Made by a program: the position numbers and the translations under genes
The notes under the pieces: generated by a model
What the model saw: only the letters and a program-made list of their open reading frames with translations
Databases searched by the model: none
Told to the model about the DNA's origin: nothing
Shown here: positions 9,382 through 18,200 of the stretch, piece after piece
Numbering within the stretch: the first letter of the stretch is position 1
Layout of the letters: each line of letters opens with the position of its first letter
Assembly: GCF_039631295.1 (NCBI RefSeq)
Contig: NZ_JBDIVE010000010.1
Span: 1-64,000, forward strand
DNA from: Viridibacterium sediminicola
GTDB taxonomy: Bacteria > Pseudomonadota > Gammaproteobacteria > Burkholderiales > Rhodocyclaceae
Length of the DNA stretch: 64,000 nt
Direction: 5' to 3'

Positions 9382-10470
9382 ATGGCCCTGCCCACGATAG
9401 ACCCTGCTGATTACGCCGCACAACTGGCGGCCAAGCTGGCGCAGTTCAAGCACGACTTTGCGCCGCTGGGCTTGCCCGAGCCGGCCGTGCACGCCTCGGC
9501 GGCGCAGCATTACCGCATGCGCGCCGAATTCCGCATCTGGCACGCCGGCGAGCAGATCGATTACGCGATGTTCGACCCCGAGGAGCCCAAGCGGGCGGTG
9601 CTGATCGAGTATTTCCCGGTCGCCTGCGAGGCCATCTGTGCGGCCATGCCGCGCTTGCGCGCCGTGCTGCAGGACAATGCGGCGCTGAAGACGCGGCTGT
9701 TCCAGGTGAATTTCCTCGCCACCCTGAGCGGCGAGCTGATGATCACCCTGATCTATCACCGCAAGCTCGATGCCGCCTGGGAGCAGGCTGCGCGGGAGCT
9801 GGCGGTGCAGATGCAGGCGCAGATCGTCGGCCGCAGCCTGAAGCAGAAGATCGTGCTCGAACGCGACTGGCTACTCGAATCCTTCGAGATGAATGGCCGC
9901 ACGCTGCGCTACAAACACATCGAAGGCGCTTTCACCCAGCCCAATGGCGGCGTCAATCGCCAGATGCTGGCCTGGGCCTGCGCGCAGGCTGGCGAGCTGG
10001 GCGGCGATCTGCTGGAGCTGTACTGCGGCAATGGCAATTTCACCGTCGCGCTGGCGCCGCAGTTCGGCCGCGTGCTGGCCACCGAGGTGAGCAAATCCTC
10101 GGTCAATGCCGCGCATTACAACCTGGAGGCGAATGGCGTCGACAATGTGGCGATGGTGCGCATGTCCAGCGACGAGATCAGCGATGCGCTGGCACGCACG
10201 CGTGCCTATCGGCGCATGAAGGACATCGATCTCGACAGCTACGCCTTCTCGACCCTGTTCGTCGATCCGCCGCGCAGCGGCCTGGATGCGCCGACCCTGG
10301 CGCTGGCTGCCGGCTTCCGCAACATCCTCTACATCTCCTGCAACCCGCACACCTTGCTCGACAATGCGCGCGCCCTGCAGGCGACGCACGAGATCCGCGC
10401 CTCAGCGGTATTCGACCAGTTCCCCTACACCCACCACCTTGAGTGCGGGCTGCTGCTGTCGCGCCGCTGA
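9382..10470 (+). CDS. trmA: tRNA (uracil-5-)-methyltransferase TrmA
   Basis: 362 aa, the usual TrmA length. It makes 5-methyluridine at position 54 of tRNA using SAM. The SAM-binding motif LLELYCGNGNFTVAL lies at about 209-223, FVDPPRSGLD at about 293-302, and the catalytic Cys is at 320 in ISCNPHTL. The C-terminal HHLECGLLL carries the general-base Glu. It lacks the N-terminal Fe-S cysteines of RlmC/RlmD, which supports TrmA. The same frame is open upstream into the inverted-repeat element, but the ATG at 9382 (MALPTIDPADYA) fits the family start. Confidence 0.95.
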   Translation: MALPTIDPADYAAQLAAKLAQFKHDFAPLGLPEPAVHASAAQHYRMRAEFRIWHAGEQIDYAMFDPEEPKRAVLIEYFPVACEAICAAMPRLRAVLQDNAALKTRLFQVNFLATLSGELMITLIYHRKLDAAWEQAARELAVQMQAQIVGRSLKQKIVLERDWLLESFEMNGRTLRYKHIEGAFTQPNGGVNRQMLAWACAQAGELGGDLLELYCGNGNFTVALAPQFGRVLATEVSKSSVNAAHYNLEANGVDNVAMVRMSSDEISDALARTRAYRRMKDIDLDSYAFSTLFVDPPRSGLDAPTLALAAGFRNILYISCNPHTLLDNARALQATHEIRASAVFDQFPYTHHLECGLLLSRR

Positions 10471-10485
10471 GGCTTTTCTGTCAGC

Positions 10486-11550
10486 CTAAAGTCCGTGCGC
10501 GGTCTTGTAGTTGAGGGTGTAGGCGATCTTGCCGGGCTTGCTGTTGCTGATGGCCTTGCTCAGGTCGCCAAAAGTGCCCTTGTTGTAGGCGCTGCCGGCA
10601 TTGATGCTGGCGAGCTTGCCCAGATCAGCGCCGGTTTTGCCGGCAATGATCGGGTCGCTCGCCGCGACCATCAGCAAGGACGCGTTCCATACGGCGCCGA
10701 GATAACCGGTGTCGGCGACCGGATCGGTGAGGCTGCTGTTGAGCTTGCTCAGATCGAAGCTGGCCAGCTTGAAGCTGCTGTTGGCGCGTAGCCACTCGGC
10801 CCAGTAGAACTCCAGGAAGTCGGTGCTGATGCTCGGCTTGCTGTAGCCGACGTCGCGGGTGAAATAGACCAGCGAGCGATAGACATCATTCTGCAAGCCG
10901 TTCTTGAGCCCCAGTCCGCTGGGCAGTTTGTCGGGCGTGATGGTGTTGTCATTGCCGTCCTTGAGCCACAGATAGTTGTTGCTGCTCATCTGGGTCCAGA
11001 ACGCGCTGCCGGAATAGGCCGAGAAATTGTTTTTGACGAGTACCGGAACGACCAGGTTGGGCCCGCCGTCGGCGACTTCGTAATAGGTCGACATGCCGTG
11101 GTGACCATCGGTCAGGTATAGGCTGCTGCCGTTGGGGCCGACGACAACGGTGGGCAGCACCGTGGTATCGCGCTTGCTGGTGTCGGTCAGCGTGCAGCTG
11201 AAGCTGCTGGCATCGCTCAAGCTGGAGCTGGTGGTCGAAGTGGCGACGCCCGTCATGCCGGTGTCGGCGCAGAAGTCGTCGAACTTCTTGCTCGGCACCA
11301 GCTCGTAGCGGCCGAGCTTGTAATAGATCTGGTCATAGCCCAAACCGCCTTGGGTGGGCTTGAGATCGGAGAGCTTGACCAAAATGACGCTGCCGATGCT
11401 GGCCGTGCTCCAGGGGCCCGGCGCCACCGAGGACGCCGAGGAGGATGCGGAGCTGGTGACTGCGTCGTCCTGCCCACCGCAGGCGGTCAGCAGACCCAGA
11501 CTCAGGCACAGAATCGCCATCCAGGCGGTGGCGTGTGGCGTGCGTTGCAT
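10486..11550 (-). CDS. ParB/Srx-like domain lipoprotein
   Basis: 354 aa. Lipoprotein signal peptide with lipobox LTAC, Cys24. After a Ser-rich spacer come a ParB/Srx-like N-terminal segment (VILVKLSDLKPTQGG, about 55-70) and DGHHG at about 148-152, matching the GHHR-type motif of ParB/sulfiredoxin folds. Proteins of this lipoprotein class are uncharacterised; nuclease or phosphotransfer activity cannot be assumed. The ATG at 11550 was chosen because AAGGGA sits 10 nt upstream; a TTG nine bases further out has no room for that site. It converges with trmA. Confidence 0.75.
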   Translation of the reverse strand: MQRTPHATAWMAILCLSLGLLTACGGQDDAVTSSASSSASSVAPGPWSTASIGSVILVKLSDLKPTQGGLGYDQIYYKLGRYELVPSKKFDDFCADTGMTGVATSTTSSSLSDASSFSCTLTDTSKRDTTVLPTVVVGPNGSSLYLTDGHHGMSTYYEVADGGPNLVVPVLVKNNFSAYSGSAFWTQMSSNNYLWLKDGNDNTITPDKLPSGLGLKNGLQNDVYRSLVYFTRDVGYSKPSISTDFLEFYWAEWLRANSSFKLASFDLSKLNSSLTDPVADTGYLGAVWNASLLMVAASDPIIAGKTGADLGKLASINAGSAYNKGTFGDLSKAISNSKPGKIAYTLNYKTAHGL

Positions 11551-11633
11551 AAGCGTCAAATCCCTTGTGGCGGCAAAGGGGGCGACGCTAAAGCTTCAAG
11601 GTGACAGCTTGATGACGAGCGCTTGCCTGGCGC

Positions 11634-12836
11634 CTAGCCTGCTTGCAAGCTGTGGTGTGCACCACGCTGGGCTTGCCAGCTCGATACGCTCATCACGCAG
11701 GCGATGATCAGGAACACCGGCACGGCGCCGAACAGGGTGCTCACTGCGCCGTAGACCGAGGGGCCGGTGAGGCCCATCAGATTACCCATCATCGAACGCA
11801 GACCGGCGCCTTCGCCGGCCTTGCCGTCGGGCATGGCGCGGTAGATCAGGCTGAGGATGTTCGGCTGGCCGGCACCGGCGGCAAGGCCGAAGATGAAGCC
11901 CAGCGTGGCCAGCAGCACGCTGCTGCGGGCCAGCGGCAGCAGGAAGAAGACACTGGCAGTGAGCGCAAAGGCAAGACTCAGCTGGCGCCACTCCGGCATG
12001 CGGCGCGAGAGCCAGGGCAGGGCTGCGCGAATGGCGAAGGTGCCGATCGCGAAGGCCGACAGCACCATGCCGATCACCGTGGCCGAGTAGCCGCGCGCCT
12101 GGCCGAGCACCGGCACCATGAAGTTGAAGCCATCCCAGGCCATCGACACGGTCATCGCCAGAATATAGATGCGCAGCAGCTGCGGGCTGCTGAAGACCAT
12201 CCGCACCACGCTGGCATCGCCGCGCGGCGCGCGTGCCCGCTCGCGCTTGCCATCGGGCAGATGCACGCGGTACGAGGTGAGGAAGCTGCCCAGCACGATC
12301 AGCGCCAGTCCGCCAAAGGCCGCACGAAAGCCGCTGAAGTCGATCAGCAGGCCGACCAGCGAGGGGCCGACGACCGAGGACACCGAGTTCCCCAGCTGCA
12401 GCCAGCCGATCATGCCGACGCGCTCGCTCTCCTGCTCGAAGTCCATGTAGGACACGCAGACATTGGCCGCCAGCATGTAGCTGCCAAAACCGAAGCCGCC
12501 GAGGGTCGCGGTCAGCAGGATCACCGGCAGATTGAGCCACAGCACCGGCAGCGCCAGCCCGCAGATCATGGCGATCAGGCTCAGGCGCATCACCAGGCGC
12601 GGCCCGACGCGGTCGATCCAGCGTCCCATGTGCAGCGACAGCAGTGCCGGCAGTAGACCGTAGAGGCTGTAGGCGATGCCGGCCATGGCCTCCGAGCCGC
12701 CGTGACGCAGGGCAAACAGCGATGCCGCGACACGCCCGCCCGACATGGTGACGTGGGCCAGCACCGACACGGCGATCAGGGAAAGCACTTGAGTAGGCGC
12801 TTTGGCGAAAAAACGCGACAGTTGGGCCGTGAACAT
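11634..12836 (-). CDS. MFS transporter
   Basis: 400 aa with about 12 hydrophobic segments and the loop motif GRWIDRVGPRLVMR (about 71-84) between helices 2 and 3, typical of the major facilitator superfamily. A charged central loop (LPDGKRERARAPRGD) separates the two halves. Inner-membrane drug or metabolite exporter; the substrate is not recognisable. It is transcribed away from earP and not obviously in an operon with the lipoprotein gene (83-nt gap). Confidence 0.85.
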   Translation of the reverse strand: MFTAQLSRFFAKAPTQVLSLIAVSVLAHVTMSGGRVAASLFALRHGGSEAMAGIAYSLYGLLPALLSLHMGRWIDRVGPRLVMRLSLIAMICGLALPVLWLNLPVILLTATLGGFGFGSYMLAANVCVSYMDFEQESERVGMIGWLQLGNSVSSVVGPSLVGLLIDFSGFRAAFGGLALIVLGSFLTSYRVHLPDGKRERARAPRGDASVVRMVFSSPQLLRIYILAMTVSMAWDGFNFMVPVLGQARGYSATVIGMVLSAFAIGTFAIRAALPWLSRRMPEWRQLSLAFALTASVFFLLPLARSSVLLATLGFIFGLAAGAGQPNILSLIYRAMPDGKAGEGAGLRSMMGNLMGLTGPSVYGAVSTLFGAVPVFLIIACVMSVSSWQAQRGAHHSLQAG

Positions 12837-12924
12837 GGCAGCATCTTAGGCGTCGGGCGGCCGATTGCCAAAGTCATCCGACCAGCCTGCCGCCTGCTAT
12901 GACTGCCTGAAGAGAATGCCCCTG

Positions 12925-14058
12925 ATGACGAAGTCCGCGCTGCATGTCGATATCTTCTGTACCGTCATCGACAACTTCGGCGACGCGGGCGTGTGCTGGC
13001 GTCTGGCGCGTCAGCTGGCGCTCGAACACGGCTGCCGCGTGCGGCTGTGGATCGACCAGCCCGTGGTGCTGCACGCCCTGGTGCCGGAGCTGCGCGGGCG
13101 CCGCGAATGGCAGGGCGTTGCGCTCGGCGACTGGCAGGAGGCGGCCGCAGCCGTGCCGGCGCAGCTGGTCATCGAAGCCTTCGCCTGCAATCCGCCCGCC
13201 AGCTACGTGCAGGCCATGCAGGCGTGCAATCCGCCGCCGCAGTGGATCAATCTCGAATACCTCAGCGCGGAAGACTGGGTGGAAGGCTGCCATGGCCTGC
13301 CCTCGCCGCAGCCGGGCGGCTTGCGCAAGTACTTCTTCTTCCCAGGCTTCACGCCGCAGACCGGCGGTTTGCTGCGTGAGCAGGCGCTCGATGCCGAGCG
13401 CCGCGCGTTTCAGGCTGATGCACTGGCGCAGGCGGCGTTCTGGCGCAGCCTGCGGCTGAATCCCTCGGCTGCTGCGCTCAAGGTTTCGCTGTTTGCCTAC
13501 GAGAACGCTGCCTTGCCGAGCCTGTTGGCGGCCTGGGCCAATGGTGATCAGCCGGTATTTTGCGCCGTGCCCCTGGGCCGCTCATTGCCGGCCGTGGCGC
13601 AGTGGGTTGGCCTGTCCAGTCTGCACGCCGGTGATGTGTTGCAGCATGGCGCGCTGAGCATCGCCGTGCTGCCCTTCCTCGCACAAAGCGATTACGACCG
13701 TCTGCTGTGGGCCTGCGATCTGAATTTCGTGCGCGGCGAGGACTCCTTCGTTCGCGCGCAGTGGGCGCAGCGCCCCTTCGTCTGGCACATCTACCAGCAG
13801 CAAGAGGCGGCGCATCGGCCCAAGCTGGAGGCCTTTCTGCAGCGCTCGGAGGGCGGTTTGCCCGCGGCGGCGGCCCAGGCGCGGCGCGACTTCTGGCGGG
13901 CCTGGGACGATCAGGCCGGTGCCGCCGAACACTGGCCAGCCCTGCGTGCCGCCTTGCCGGAACTGGGGCAACACGCTGCAAAATGGGCCGAATGTGTCGC
14001 CGATCAAGGCGATTTGGCTTCCAAGTTGCTGATTTTTTGCAGGCATTTGCTAGAATAG
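12925..14058 (+). CDS. earP: EF-P arginine rhamnosyltransferase EarP
   Basis: 377 aa. Transfers rhamnose from dTDP-rhamnose to Arg32 of elongation factor P, which activates EF-P for rescue of polyproline stalling. The N-terminal family motif DIFCTVIDNFGDAGVCWRLA is at 9-28, with Asp16 and Asp20 matching the conserved catalytic-region aspartates. NLEYLSAEDWVEGCHGLPSP is at about 109-128, and the C-terminal half shows the GT-B nucleotide-sugar site (LRGEDSFVRAQWA-like region, read here as VRGEDSFVRAQWAQRPFVWHI). The ATG at 12925 was chosen because it gives the short N-terminus usual in the family and has a purine-rich AAGAGA upstream. efp follows 45 nt downstream. Confidence 0.95.
   Translation: MTKSALHVDIFCTVIDNFGDAGVCWRLARQLALEHGCRVRLWIDQPVVLHALVPELRGRREWQGVALGDWQEAAAAVPAQLVIEAFACNPPASYVQAMQACNPPPQWINLEYLSAEDWVEGCHGLPSPQPGGLRKYFFFPGFTPQTGGLLREQALDAERRAFQADALAQAAFWRSLRLNPSAAALKVSLFAYENAALPSLLAAWANGDQPVFCAVPLGRSLPAVAQWVGLSSLHAGDVLQHGALSIAVLPFLAQSDYDRLLWACDLNFVRGEDSFVRAQWAQRPFVWHIYQQQEAAHRPKLEAFLQRSEGGLPAAAAQARRDFWRAWDDQAGAAEHWPALRAALPELGQHAAKWAECVADQGDLASKLLIFCRHLLE
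14026..14056 (+). promoter_or_regulatory. Possible efp promoter with extended -10
   Basis: TTGCTG (14026-14031), 19-nt spacer, then TGCTAGAAT carrying an extended -10 (TAGAAT at 14051-14056), within the earP 3' end. It is 47 nt ahead of the efp start. The spacer is long, but the TG extension can compensate. It would let efp be transcribed apart from earP. Confidence 0.4.
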
Positions 14059-14075
14059 CCGGCTTTGTAATCTCC

Positions 14076-14089
14076 GGCGCCATGGCGCC
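14076..14089. promoter_or_regulatory. 14-bp perfect palindrome in efp leader
   Basis: GGCGCCATGGCGCC lies 14 nt ahead of the efp ATG, so it would sit in the 5' leader. It could be a protein site or a small hairpin near the start; nothing confirms either. Confidence 0.3.
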
Positions 14090-14103
14090 ATCAGGGTGCC
14101 CCT

Positions 14104-14661
14104 ATGAAAACCGCTCAAGAACTCCGCGTTGGTAATGTCGTGATGGTCGGTGCAGACGCACTGGTCGTGCAACGTGCCGAATACAGCAAGGGTGGCCGCA
14201 ACGCCGCCGTCGTGAAGATGAAATTCAAGAACCTGCTCACCGAAGCGGGTTCGGAATCGGTCTACAAGGCCGACGACAAGTTTGAAGTCGTGCAGCTCGA
14301 TCGCAAGGAAGTGACCTACTCCTACTTCGCTGATCCGATGTACGTGTTCATGGATGCTGAATACAACCAGTACGAGATCGAGCCGGACAACATGACCGAC
14401 GCGCTCAAGTACCTCGAAGACGGCCTGCAGTGCGAAGTCGTGTTCTACAACGACAAGGCCATCTCGGTCGAACTGCCGACCTCGGTCGTGCGCGTGGTCG
14501 AATACACCGAGCCGGCCGTCAAGGGCGATACCTCGGGCAAGGTGATGAAGCCTGCACGTCTGGCCACCGGTTTCGAACTGCCGGTGCCGGCTTTCGTTGA
14601 AATCGGCGACAAGATCGAAATCGATACGCGTACCGACGAATACAAGAACCGCGTCAAGTAA
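14104..14661 (+). CDS. efp: Elongation factor P (EarP-type, Arg32)
   Basis: 185 aa, three-domain EF-P (KOW-like N-terminal domain and two OB folds). The modification loop reads YSKGGRNAAV with Arg at position 32, where EpmA-type EF-Ps have Lys. This fits the adjacent earP, so the two form a complete rhamnosylation pair. It binds the ribosome between the P and E sites and relieves polyproline stalls. Codon use looks highly biased, as expected for an abundant translation factor. A terminator follows. Confidence 0.97.
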   Translation: MKTAQELRVGNVVMVGADALVVQRAEYSKGGRNAAVVKMKFKNLLTEAGSESVYKADDKFEVVQLDRKEVTYSYFADPMYVFMDAEYNQYEIEPDNMTDALKYLEDGLQCEVVFYNDKAISVELPTSVVRVVEYTEPAVKGDTSGKVMKPARLATGFELPVPAFVEIGDKIEIDTRTDEYKNRVK

Positions 14662-14685
14662 GCTGTCCGCACGCGCTTCGCTCAG

Positions 14686-14711
14686 AAAAGGCCCGCAAGG
14701 GCCTTTTTTTA
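14686..14711 (+). terminator. Rho-independent terminator after efp
   Basis: Stem AAGGCCC (14688-14694) with GGGCCTT (14699-14705), loop GCAA, followed by a run of T. Confidence 0.9.
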
Positions 14712-14764
14712 TTGCATTCCGTGTCAACAACAGGCCCTGTTCGCGCGTTATCCCCATCGCTTCA

Positions 14765-14776
14765 CGTAAATTTACG
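14765..14776. promoter_or_regulatory. 12-bp palindrome CGTAAATTTACG
   Basis: A perfect AT-centred palindrome in the 231-bp gap between efp and the small lipoprotein gene. It could be an operator for that gene. I recognise no specific regulator. Confidence 0.3.
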
Positions 14777-14892
14777 CCGCTTCCACGCCTGCAACGATTT
14801 CTGTCATCCATGCGGGCTTAGCATGTCAGGCGCAGCCCTTGTGTGCATGATGTGTGGTTGCTGATGCTTACCAATTCAATAGGAGAATAGAA

Positions 14893-15096
14893 ATGTCGAT
14901 GCGAGTGATTGCTTTGTCCGTACTGCTGGCGCTGAGCCTGGGTGCATGCAAGAAGGCTGAAGAAGCAGCGCCTGCTGCCGAAGCGGCCAGCGCCCCGGTC
15001 GTCGAGGCTGCCAGCCCGGCTGCCGCCGAAGCGCAATCTGCTGCTGATGCGGCCAGCCCCGCTGCAGCCGATGCAGCCAGCGCACCGGCCAAGTAA
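14893..15096 (+). CDS. Small Ala-rich lipoprotein
   Basis: 67 aa. Signal peptide MSMRVIALSVLLALSLGAC with lipobox LGAC (Cys19), then KKAEEAAP and an alternating Ala/Ser/Pro low-complexity tail. AGGAGA sits 6 nt ahead of the ATG. It is probably an abundant envelope lipoprotein of unknown function; short lipoproteins of this style are common and poorly conserved. A terminator follows directly, so it is monocistronic. Confidence 0.85.
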   Translation: MSMRVIALSVLLALSLGACKKAEEAAPAAEAASAPVVEAASPAAAEAQSAADAASPAAADAASAPAK

Positions 15097-15120
15097 GCGC
15101 AGCGACTTTCGCTGATCCGC

Positions 15121-15145
15121 AAGGGGCCGTTTGGCCCCTTTTTCA
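15121..15145 (+). terminator. Rho-independent terminator after small lipoprotein
   Basis: Stem AAGGGGCC (15121-15128) with GGCCCCTT (15133-15140), loop GTTT, then T run. Confidence 0.88.
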
Positions 15146-15259
15146 TGTCGGCGGCAAACGCGCGCCAGCGCACCGGAATTTTCCGGGCAATCGGTTACTC
15201 TATGCAGCTCTCGCCCCGCCGTCGTTCGGGGTGTCGCTGTCTTCTCCGATTTTGCCCTT

Positions 15260-18200
15260 ATGAATCATCCGTATATCCGCATTCGCGGCGCCCGCCAGAA
15301 CAACCTCAAGAACATCGACCTCGACATCCCGACCGGTGAGCTGGTCGTGGTGACCGGGCCCTCGGGTTCGGGCAAATCCTCGCTGGTTTTTGACACGCTT
15401 TACGCCGAGGGGCAGCGGCGCTACGTCGAGACCTTCTCGCCCTACGCGCGGCAATTCCTCGACCGCATGGACAAGCCGCAGGTCGATCGCATCGAAGGCG
15501 TGCCGCCGGCGATTGCCATCGACCAGAGCAACCAGGTGCGCACCTCGCGCTCCACCGTCGGCACCATGACCGAGCTGGCGGACTACCTCAAGCTGCTCTT
15601 CGCACGTGCCAGCACGCTGTACTGCAAGGGCTGCGGCGCCGAGGTCGTGCGCGAGACGCCGGAGACGATTCTGGCGAGCCTTGCCGAGCGCTGTCCGCAA
15701 CATGAGGACCCGCGCCTGGCCATCGTCGCGCCGCTGGCGATCCCAGAGAATTTCACGGCCGAGGAAATGCGCGGCCATCTGGAGCGCCAGGGTTTCACGC
15801 GTGTGGCCGAATCGGGCAAGCGCTTGTTGGTGACCGTGGACCGTTTCCGCTTCGGCAATGCCGAGACCGCCCGCGTCGCCGAAGCGCTGGAATCGGCCCT
15901 GCGGCTGGGCAACGGCAGGATGGAAGTGCATCTTGGTGGTGAGCTTATTGCGGCGGGAGTGGGGAGTGGCGAGTCGGGCGTTACTCAACCAAGCGTTTCA
16001 ACTCCCGACTCCCGACTCCCGACTCCCCAGATCTGGAAGTTCTCCGCCGACCTGCACTGCGCCGAGTGCGACATCCACTACGTCGAGCCGACCTCGGCGC
16101 ATTTCTCCTTCAATTCCGCCGTCGGCGCCTGCGAGACCTGCAAGGGCTTCGGCCGCGTGATCGGCATCGATCCGGGCCTGATCGTGCCGGACGAATCAAA
16201 ATCGCTCGCCGCGGGCGCCGTCAAACCCTGGCAGAGCGAGAGCTACAAGGAATGTCAGGATGATTTGATGAAGATGGCGCGTCTGCGCGGCGTCGCGACC
16301 GATATTGCGTGGCGCGATCTGCCCGCCGAGCACCGCCATTGGGTGATGGAGGGCGAGCCGGAGTTCAAGAGCTGGCAGCGCTCCTGGCCGAAGTACTGGT
16401 ACGGTGTGCGGCGCTTCTTCGACTGGCTGGAAACCAAGGCCTACAAGATGCACATTCGCGTCTTGCTCAGTCGCTATCGCGCCTACACGGATTGCCCCGC
16501 GTGTGACGGCGCTCGACTGAAGACCGATTCGCTGCTGTGGCGCGTGGGGACGAAGGAGGCGGCAGATGCGGCGCTGGCTTTTTCCCCTCTCCCGGCGCAC
16601 AGCGCCACCCTCCCCCGAGGGGGAGGGAACGGCAATGGTTTGTCGGTGACTCGCCAGCGCTTCCGCCCCCACGGCGTCACCCTGCCCGAAGCCACGCTGC
16701 AATCCCTGCCGGGCTTGTCGATTCACGATCTGATGCGCTTGCCGATTGATCGCGCGCGCGATTTCCTGAGCCAACTGGATATCCCCGGCAGCGCGGGTGA
16801 TGCGGCTGACCTGGTGATGGGCGAGATCCGCAGCCGCATGAATTACCTATGCGAAGTCGGCCTCGGCTACCTCACATTGGACCGTCAGAGCCGCACGCTC
16901 TCGGGTGGCGAAGTGCAGCGCATCAATCTGACGACGGCGCTGGGCACTTCGCTGGTCAACACCTTGTTCGTGCTCGATGAGCCCTCGATTGGCCTGCACC
17001 CGCGTGACATCGAGCGCATCAACGGCGTGATGCGCAATCTGCGCGACGCCGGCAATTCGCTGATCGTCGTCGAGCATGATCCGGCCGTGATGCTTAATGC
17101 CGATCGCATCATCGACATCGGCCCCGGTCCGGGCGCGGCGGGCGGCAATGTGGTGTTCAACGGCACGCCGGATGAATTGCGTGCGCGCACCGACACGCTC
17201 ACAGCGCAGTATCTGGGCGGCCATCGTCAGGTCGATGCCGGCCTCGTCCGCCAGCGCGTCGAGGCGAAAACGCCGCGTCTCAAGCTGCTCGGCGCGACCG
17301 CCAACAACCTCAAGAATGTCGATCTGGCCGTGCCGCTGGGCCGCCTCGTCTGCGTCACCGGCGTGTCGGGCTCGGGCAAGTCGACGCTGATTCAGGACGT
17401 GCTGTGGCCGGCGCTCAAAAAAGCCAAGGGCGAATCTACCGAGGCGCCGGGCGCTTTCGCCAAGCTGATGGGCGAGGATCTCATCGATGCCGTGGTGATG
17501 GTCGATCAGAGCGCCATCGGCAAGACCACGCGCTCGAATCCGGCCAGCTATGTCGGCGCTTTCGACGTGATCCGCAAGCGCTACGCGGCGCTGCCGGAAG
17601 CCGAGCAACGTGGCTACACCGCCGGCACCTTCTCGTTCAATTCCGGCGACGGGCGCTGCCCGACCTGCGGCGGCAATGGTTTCGAGCATGTCGAGATGCA
17701 GTTCCTCTCCGACGTCTATTTGCGCTGCCCGGATTGCGACGGCACGCGCTATCGCCCCGAGGTGCTGGAACTCAAGCTGCAGGGCAAGAGCATCGCCGAA
17801 GTGCTGGAACTGACCTGCGCTGATGCGCTCAACTTCTTTGCCGGGGACAAGGAGCTGACGCGTGCGATCCAGCCGCTGGTCGACGTCGGTCTCGATTACC
17901 TGACCCTGGGCCAGCCGGTGCCGACGCTCTCGGGCGGCGAAGCGCAGCGCTTGAAGCTGGCCGGCCACCTCGCCGAGTACGCCGCCAAGTCCGCAGCGAA
18001 AAAGAAGGCAGCAACGAAGGGATCGCTGTTCCTGTTCGATGAACCGACGACCGGCCTGCATTTCGGCGATATCGAAAAGCTCTTGCGTGCGCTGCGTGCT
18101 CTGGTTGATGCCGGCAATACCGTGCTGGTTGTTGAACACAATCTCGATGTCATGCGCGCAGCAGACTGGCTGATCGACCTCGGCCCCGAAGGCGGCGACG

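Noticed and set aside
15144..15259. SOS (LexA) box ahead of uvrA
   Set aside because: No CTGT-N8-ACAG-like site was found in the upstream gap.
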